Shown here one piece after another: positions 58,637 through 64,000 of a stretch of DNA of 64,000 nucleotides. This stretch comes from Phycisphaerae bacterium. Its GTDB lineage: Bacteria > Planctomycetota > Phycisphaerae > UBA1845. The stretch is taken from positions 1 through 64,000 of the forward strand of contig JAJDDW010000013.1 of the NCBI GenBank assembly GCA_029260115.1, read 5' to 3'. A model generated the notes under the pieces. That model saw nothing but the letters and a program-made list of their open reading frames with translations. It was not told the DNA's origin and did no database searches. The first letter of the stretch is position 1. Each line of letters begins with the position of its first letter. Position numbers and translations under genes: made by a program.

Positions 58637-59254
58637 CTATTTTTTGGCTGTGATAGCGCCGCTAGCCTCTCTCTGCGTTTTTCTTAGTGACAAAATCAAC
58701 TCAACTTCTCCGGTCATGCGGCCTACCTTGGCAGCGATGTCCACGGGGCACATGCCAGCATCAGCCAGGCGATAAACTTCTGCGTGCATATGGGGGGCGG
58801 GTGTGGCGATGGCTGGTTTTTTTGATACGGCCATTGATGCTGGTTTGGATGCAAAAGTCGGTGCACTGTCTGCGACGGTCACGTCTAATGAGGATGGCTG
58901 ACGAGATGTGCTGGTCAGTCGAGACAGTTGCGCGATACGTTCGTCGGCGTCGCGGATGACCATTTCGAGCTTGGCATATTTGGTGTCGATTCGTCCATGA
59001 ATCTGCCGGGCTAGCTCGTCTAATTCGACCATGACGGCTTCGAGGTCTCTCTTGGCTTTGGTCTCCTGAGTCATTTTTGCGTAGCGCTGCCGAGCGGGAG
59101 AGGTTGGCTCGCGAGATTCGCGAATGCGCTTAGCTGTGGAGCGCATGACGATCGACAAGCCTATAATTCCGAGGCCAAGCATACCTAGCTGGATAGCGCT
59201 AAAGCCTTGGGATGTTGATGGGGTTTGGGCAATGGTGATGAGAAAGTATGGCAA
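58637..59254 (-). CDS. membrane-anchored coiled-coil protein with C-terminal HTH-like segment
   Basis: N-terminal TM, Arg/Lys/Glu coiled coil, EVYRLADAGMCPVDIAAKVGRMTGEVELIL. Confidence 0.6.
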   Translation of the reverse strand: MPYFLITIAQTPSTSQGFSAIQLGMLGLGIIGLSIVMRSTAKRIRESREPTSPARQRYAKMTQETKAKRDLEAVMVELDELARQIHGRIDTKYAKLEMVIRDADERIAQLSRLTSTSRQPSSLDVTVADSAPTFASKPASMAVSKKPAIATPAPHMHAEVYRLADAGMCPVDIAAKVGRMTGEVELILSLRKTQREASGAITAKK

Positions 59255-59308
59255 TGCAACGACCTCCCTGTCGTGTAGCTGTCACTAAATTTTTTGCCGC
59301 CTAATAAA

Positions 59309-60505
59309 TTATTGCGGCGTCGACGACGATGACCAAGCTATCCGGGCGGCGGTCATCACATCGCCAATGGGTACGTCATGGGCCTTGGCTGCGGCGCGAC
59401 AATCTTCGTATTCCGGCGACGCCTGGGCCGAGTCGTCAAGCGTCGCGATTTTCATACTAATCTGGCCAAACGGCGTACTCACCGTTTCGTGTCTTCGCGG
59501 CAGCTTGGTTCGTCGAGCCTCCGTGCGGCGGATACCAAGCGTTTTCGTTTCGCGAAAGACGATCCGCTCCATCGTAGCCACCTGGCCAGCTTCGCATAGC
59601 ACCGTCAGAATCACGCCAGGCCGAGACTTCTTCATTTGTATCGGCATCGCGTAGGCGTCCAGTGCACCCGCGTCGAGCAATCGCTCGATGCAATAACCCA
59701 CGATTTCAGGTGTGGTATCGTCGAGGTTCGTTTCCAATACTGAGATGAGGTCAGTTTCGGTTCCGGGAATAGCTGTCTCGTTCGTCTGGCTGCCTAGCAT
59801 AACCCGCAGGACGTTGGGACGCGTTTGCCCATCGCGGGTTCCCGCGCCAAAGCCGATCGACTCGATGCGCATAGGCGGCAACGGTCCGAAATTCTCGGCT
59901 AATGTCGTGAGGACGGCTGCGGCGGTTGGCGTGGTAAGTTCGCCGGTTTCGTTGGTCGCGGCGATGGGGATGCCTTTGAGAAGTTCAGCGGTGGCTGGTG
60001 CGGGAACGGGCATGACGCCGTGTTGGCAGGTGACGGTTCCAGAACCAACGGGAATCGCTGAGCAAATGACGCGGTCCACGCCCAGTAGGTGTAAAGCGAA
60101 TACGGCTCCGGTGACATCTACGATGGCGTCGATCGCGCCGACTTCGTGAAAGTGAACCTTTTCAATCGTCGTGCCATGAACCGCAGCCTCGGCCATGGCT
60201 AGGCGCTCAAAGATGCGGATGGATTTTTCTTTTACAGAGGCTGGTAGGGCCGAGCCGATGATGATTTCGACAACGTGCTTGAGATGGCGGTGGGGTTGAT
60301 CCGCGGTTTCGTCTAAGCGAACATCGAATCGCGTAGCTGCGAAGCCTTGCTTGGTAATATTTTCGATGAAAATTTCATAGCCTACGACGCCCAGCGAGGA
60401 TAGACCTTCGCGTAAGCGCGACGCATCTGCGCCAGCGTCAAGTAGCGAGGCGACAATCATGTCCCCGCCTGCCCCGTTAAAACAATCAAAGTATGCTGTA
60501 GTCAT
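59309..60505 (-). CDS. larC: nickel pincer cofactor biosynthesis protein LarC
   Basis: YFDCFNGAGGDMIVASLLDAGAD, HFHEVGAIDAIVDVTG, ETNLDDTTPEIVGYCIERLLDAGALDAY. Confidence 0.93.
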   Translation of the reverse strand: MTTAYFDCFNGAGGDMIVASLLDAGADASRLREGLSSLGVVGYEIFIENITKQGFAATRFDVRLDETADQPHRHLKHVVEIIIGSALPASVKEKSIRIFERLAMAEAAVHGTTIEKVHFHEVGAIDAIVDVTGAVFALHLLGVDRVICSAIPVGSGTVTCQHGVMPVPAPATAELLKGIPIAATNETGELTTPTAAAVLTTLAENFGPLPPMRIESIGFGAGTRDGQTRPNVLRVMLGSQTNETAIPGTETDLISVLETNLDDTTPEIVGYCIERLLDAGALDAYAMPIQMKKSRPGVILTVLCEAGQVATMERIVFRETKTLGIRRTEARRTKLPRRHETVSTPFGQISMKIATLDDSAQASPEYEDCRAAAKAHDVPIGDVMTAARIAWSSSSTPQ

Positions 60506-60600
60506 AGGCTTTCCTTACCGAACGATAGCATAAAACCCTTGGGACGTCACATGCGTTCATGATACAGGTCAACATATCGAGCCAGGTGATTCAGTAAGTC

Positions 60601-60626
60601 GAGCCGCATGCTTCAGCTTGCGCGTA
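60601..60626. repeat. REP-like palindrome
   Basis: GAGCCGCATGCTTCAGCTTGCGCG, near-identical to 8119-8143. Confidence 0.8.
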
Positions 60627-60720
60627 GTTACGAATAATGATTGGCTTGCAATACAAGTAAGAACTGGCATACGAATTATGCCCCATCCTTCGGGTACTCC
60701 CGATGGATGGGAGAAGGCGC

Positions 60721-60747
60721 GTCATACCCGCGCAGGCGGGTATCCAG
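60721..60747. repeat. dispersed palindrome GTCATACCCGCGCAGGCGGGTATCCAG, copy 2
   Basis: Identical to 4053-4079. Confidence 0.9.
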
Positions 60748-60749
60748 CG

Positions 60750-60771
60750 GTAGGTCAGGCTATTGCCTGAC
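60750..60771. repeat. dispersed hairpin GTAGGTCAGGCTATTGCCTGAC
   Basis: Inverted copy of 24330-24351. Confidence 0.85.
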
Positions 60772-60879
60772 ATTTTTTCTTATCGCGGAATGTTTCGGAT
60801 TGCTATGCGATATGCTGAGCGTATAGATTAACTCGGTTCACCATATCAGAGAAATTGCTAGGGGCAGAGTATTGAACAT

Positions 60880-60926
60880 CCATCATCGACTCCCCCAGGT
60901 CCAAAAAGAAGAACCCGGGGCATCCG
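60880..60926 (-). repeat. dispersed hairpin repeat, copy C (core only)
   Basis: ATCATCGACTCCCCCAGGTCCAAAAAGAAGAACCCGGGGCATCCGGC; reverse complement of the A/B/D core. Confidence 0.8.
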
Positions 60927-60997
60927 GCAGGTCGTGCATCGCGTGACGAATTAGGATTGCGGATAAAGAAGTTGGCAAAGCCAGACCTGCTTGGTTA

Positions 60998-61951
60998 TCA
61001 AGACTGACAATCGTTTCTTAGTGTGTAGATTTTTGCCCCGACTAATAGTGACAGACAAAGCACGATGATTCCCCAGCTTGATGTCGTGGGTATCGCGTTA
61101 GAGCAATCTCCAAATACCGCATCATCAGCTCCTGGGCAAAGGTCTTACGAATCAATCACACCGTCGCCGTCAGCATCATTATTTGCCTCAACTACTAATA
61201 TCTCAGCCGTGGAGATAATTGAGAAAGGAAAACGGATATTTGATTCTATAGATTCCCCCCAAAAGGTATACCCATTTTGAAGCGGAGTAAAAACGTAAAG
61301 GCCTTTTGCATTTGATGGGATTTCGACAAGTAGAGTACCTATGTATTTTTCAGATACTGGGCCACTAATATAATTAAGATCTCTTAAGGCAAAAGTATAA
61401 ACATAGTTAAGTTTTCGATTATTGACGCCTGTCAGTGCACGAAACAACGGTGACAGGAAATCTGGATTCTGTGCACAGAACTCATCCGGACAATCTGCTG
61501 GCCCCGAACAATGAGCTCCCGATGCGTCTATCATTGAACCGACCGTACATTTATTCTCACTGATATATGCACCATCGTAACAAGTCCCGCCCTGCAGGCA
61601 GCTATTGGCCGCTGAGCAGGTTGTAATTGGAATCGAAGGAAAGCCTAGCGGGTTTAGGGGGGCTCCGTAGCCATTACAATAACTATCACCATCTATTCTC
61701 ACATCGAGGAATCCGATTGTAGTATACAATACCCCGTCCCAGCCAGAAATGAACATATCCAACTGTACAATGTTACCCGGCAATACTTCGATGCGGTTAC
61801 CGTTGACAATCCCAGCCGTTGTCCTGCTGCCCGGCCCCGGTGGAATTGGTTGAAAGTCCAACACCGGTTGTGCCAATACAGGGCTAACCAACCACGCAAA
61901 AAACAGGCAACACAAGACACTGATACGATTTGCCGACCTTAAAATACCCAA
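60998..61951 (-). CDS. secreted protein with IPTL-CTERM-like C-terminal sorting signal, interrupted by an in-frame TAA at 61145-61147
   Basis: Signal peptide MGILRSANRISVLCCLFFAWLVSPVLAQ; ...DADGDGVIDS*DLCPGADDAVFGDCSNAIPTTSSWGIIVLCLSLLVGAKIYTLRNDCQS*, open in the same frame after the TAA. Confidence 0.7.
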
Positions 61952-62076
61952 GAATTTATCTCCCCATTTGAAACTGTTACCACGTATATCATGTGTAAAG
62001 CTGGCAACAGTTATTTACAGAGACAACTATAGCAAAAAGGCTATCCTTATACAAGAAAAAACGAATAACAGATTAG

Positions 62077-62128
62077 CCGGGGCCGGGTGGCCCGGGTTCT
62101 TCTTTTTGGACCTGGGGGAGTCGATGAT
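62077..62128 (+). repeat. dispersed hairpin repeat, copy D (core only)
   Basis: CCGGGGCCGGGTGGCCCGGGTTCTTCTTTTTGGACCTGGGGGAGTCGATGAT. Confidence 0.8.
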
Positions 62129-62196
62129 TGAACGCCGAACTCCCTGTCAATCACTAATCGACTACAAATTTGAGTACGGTGATTCACAACGAATGA

Positions 62197-62223
62197 CTGG
62201 ATACCCGCCTGCGCGGGTATGAC
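62197..62223. repeat. dispersed palindrome, copy 3 (inverted)
   Basis: CTGGATACCCGCCTGCGCGGGTATGAC. Confidence 0.9.
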
Positions 62224-62300
62224 GAAAATGTGGGTATGACGGAAAGTGGGTATGACGAAAGCAACTGATAGCGAAAAAAAAGCGTATGACGAAAAAGATG

Positions 62301-63089
62301 CTACGGTATTACGAGCCTCAGCCTATCGGCGAAAAGCTGGGCTGCGATTTCGTTTCCTAGTTGGCTAAGATGATTGCAATCTTCGTAGTTGTCTAGTGTC
62401 GAGCGTAAGGCATCATCCAAAGTAGCGATGTCTACCAACTGGGCACCACGGTTCGTAGCTGCTAGGCGGATGCGATCGTTTAGATTTCTCAGGTAACCAT
62501 TGGCGTTACGCGCCTGGCCGGGAATGATAATGTCGAACAAGAGGGCATCACAAGTAATGATCGCATCGGGAATGAAGAAATAGGTGGCTACGAAAACTTC
62601 GTAGCCCGCTTCTTGGGCCGATGTAATTGCTGATTCGATGTTGGCCTGGGCGGTATCCAGTTGGGTGGTGAGTTCGTCGCGGAAAGGATAGGTGTCGTCG
62701 TCCGGTGAGCGGAGCAGTAGGGGGTCCATCGCCTTAATGAAGTCAGAAATATCATTGCCGCCTTGCCAATACAGCATAATATTGGCATTGGGAAAAACCT
62801 CGGAAGCAAGCAAGCTATCCAAGCGAATCAGCCCGTCGGTAGTATTCTCGCCGCCATTACCCTGATTGGAAAAAGCGTTGGCTGGCTCGTTCAATAAATC
62901 GGGCAGAAATTCAGAGTAATTCTTCTCGGATGGCCCGTCCGTCGTGGAGTCGCCGAACGAAACAATCCGCACATTGGGATCAACAACCACCGGGCCAATC
63001 ACGATAGAGTCGCAGCCCGCAGCGAGTAAAATGCCTGGGAGGAGTAATAGCCAAGGGTTTGTGCGAAGGTAATGATTTTTCATACGCAT
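62301..63089 (-). CDS. SGNH/GDSL-type hydrolase lipoprotein
   Basis: Signal peptide with lipobox LAAGC; RIVSFGDSTTDG, GGND, NHLSQLGNEIAAQL. Confidence 0.85.
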   Translation of the reverse strand: MRMKNHYLRTNPWLLLLPGILLAAGCDSIVIGPVVVDPNVRIVSFGDSTTDGPSEKNYSEFLPDLLNEPANAFSNQGNGGENTTDGLIRLDSLLASEVFPNANIMLYWQGGNDISDFIKAMDPLLLRSPDDDTYPFRDELTTQLDTAQANIESAITSAQEAGYEVFVATYFFIPDAIITCDALLFDIIIPGQARNANGYLRNLNDRIRLAATNRGAQLVDIATLDDALRSTLDNYEDCNHLSQLGNEIAAQLFADRLRLVIP

Positions 63090-63440
63090 AAAGAATTCTT
63101 GTGAGGACACATTACAGCCAGTCGTAGCCGAGGAAGAGTAACTTTGCCTGAGTGTCCTGGGAAGAAGCCCCGACGATTGCCTGGCGTTGGATTGTTCATC
63201 GAGACTTATAAGAAAGGCTGAGGAGCGTCCGATAATATGTAACCCGGCCGATATGATCATGATGTGGCGAGATAGATGCGAGAGGCGGGTGAGATTGCTC
63301 GTGCCTTGCGGTGGGCGGCTGCCGATATAACATTAGGTGGTCGGTATTGGGTATTCACATATGTCGCAGTTATTCTGCAGCTGGGGTTGGCTGAGGGCGT
63401 CGTATGATCTGCACCGTGAGATGATAATGTTGTAAGGGAA

Positions 63441-64000
63441 ATGCGCATGTTTGTTAAGCGAAGTTGTATTTGTGTTGGTGTAGTGTTGGGGTGTCTGATC
63501 AGTTCTTCCGCGCGCGGCGGTCTGATCAACAATGTGGCTACGGGCCTAGCCGTCACCAATTTTGATGTGCAGGGGCAGCACAATATTTTGAGTGGTGGGT
63601 CAGACCTGCTCATCAACAACAACTTTCGCGGCAATCCGCTGGACTTTGGCTTTGGCGATCTCACGCTGCAAGGCCCGGTTTCTTTGGATGTTTCTACGGG
63701 GCGTCGCTTTCTGCCAACGCTAGATATTTCTTTTAGTACAGCCATAGACGGAGATAGTCAGGCTATCCCTTTGCAATATTCACTCACGGCAGATGTTGGC
63801 GGGCAGGCCACTCAGGTTAGCGGTTCGCTGTTGGTTGACGCCAGCTTGTCAGTGAATCGGTTCGGCTTTTATGATGTAAATCTCAACTATTCATCACGGC
63901 AGCAAGTCGATAGCGATGGACGTTTTTCTAACGGTAGCGAAAATTTCGATTTTGATGCCGGGCCTATTAGCGTATCGGGGAATATTTTTGCTGACGTGTT
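63441..64000 (+). CDS. secreted protein, unknown function, truncated by window end
   Basis: Open from ATG 63441/63447 to 64000: MFVKRSCICVGVVLGCLISSSARGGLINNVATGLAVTNFDVQG...; signal peptide; not in the ORF track because no stop is in the window. Confidence 0.7.
   Translation, partial: MRMFVKRSCICVGVVLGCLISSSARGGLINNVATGLAVTNFDVQGQHNILSGGSDLLINNNFRGNPLDFGFGDLTLQGPVSLDVSTGRRFLPTLDISFSTAIDGDSQAIPLQYSLTADVGGQATQVSGSLLVDASLSVNRFGFYDVNLNYSSRQQVDSDGRFSNGSENFDFDAGPISVSGNIFADV

Noticed and set aside
63257-63745. 162-aa minus-strand ORF in the track
   Set aside because: Antisense to a better plus-strand ORF (63441 onward) with signal peptide and sensible composition; low-complexity Arg/Pro/Ser translation.
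1-64000. CRISPR arrays, rRNA and tRNA genes
   Set aside because: No regularly spaced direct repeats with unique spacers and no recognisable tRNA or rRNA sequence were seen; a dedicated scan (tRNAscan-SE, Infernal) was not possible.

Overview
The window looks like a chromosomal segment from a planctomycete-like bacterium; that affiliation is inferred from dockerin-like DCNGNGVPDEC and IPTL-CTERM-like motifs, not from a search. Main blocks: (i) tag, an M1 aminopeptidase, a sirtuin, rimO, pgsA and uppP; (ii) a minus-strand 11-subunit complex I cluster in the order nuoI-A-B-C-D-H-J-K-L-M-N, with no nuoE/F/G in the window and a ferritin-like ORF coupled to nuoN; (iii) a repeat-rich accessory stretch at about 22.6-31 kb with an ATP-grasp gene, HAD, pentapeptide-repeat, MOSC, D-3-phosphoglycerate dehydrogenase and Nramp genes; (iv) a cysteine desulfurase, an AroQ-TyrA fusion, thrC, an HlyD-like adaptor, an rpoN C-terminal remnant, and an Fe3+-type ABC binding protein plus permease without an ATPase; (v) a complete pyruvate dehydrogenase operon, tilS, an AsmA-like giant and a DUF368/PopT-like protein; (vi) glycosyltransferase-like, RNase HII-like and larC genes and several secreted or lipoprotein genes. 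The strongest unexplained signal is that at least four single-gene loci are bracketed by paired copies of different short repeats: a duplicated ATP-grasp 3' end around a 150-aa ORF, 172-174 bp MITE-like elements around Nramp, direct ~110 bp repeats around MOSC, and inverted copies of the same hairpin core around an IPTL-CTERM gene. Other points of interest are an in-frame TAA separating an IPTL-CTERM sorting signal from its protein, an RpoN-box pseudogene, and a REP palindrome embedded in the nuoL coding sequence. All assignments come from reading the sequence; no searches were run.
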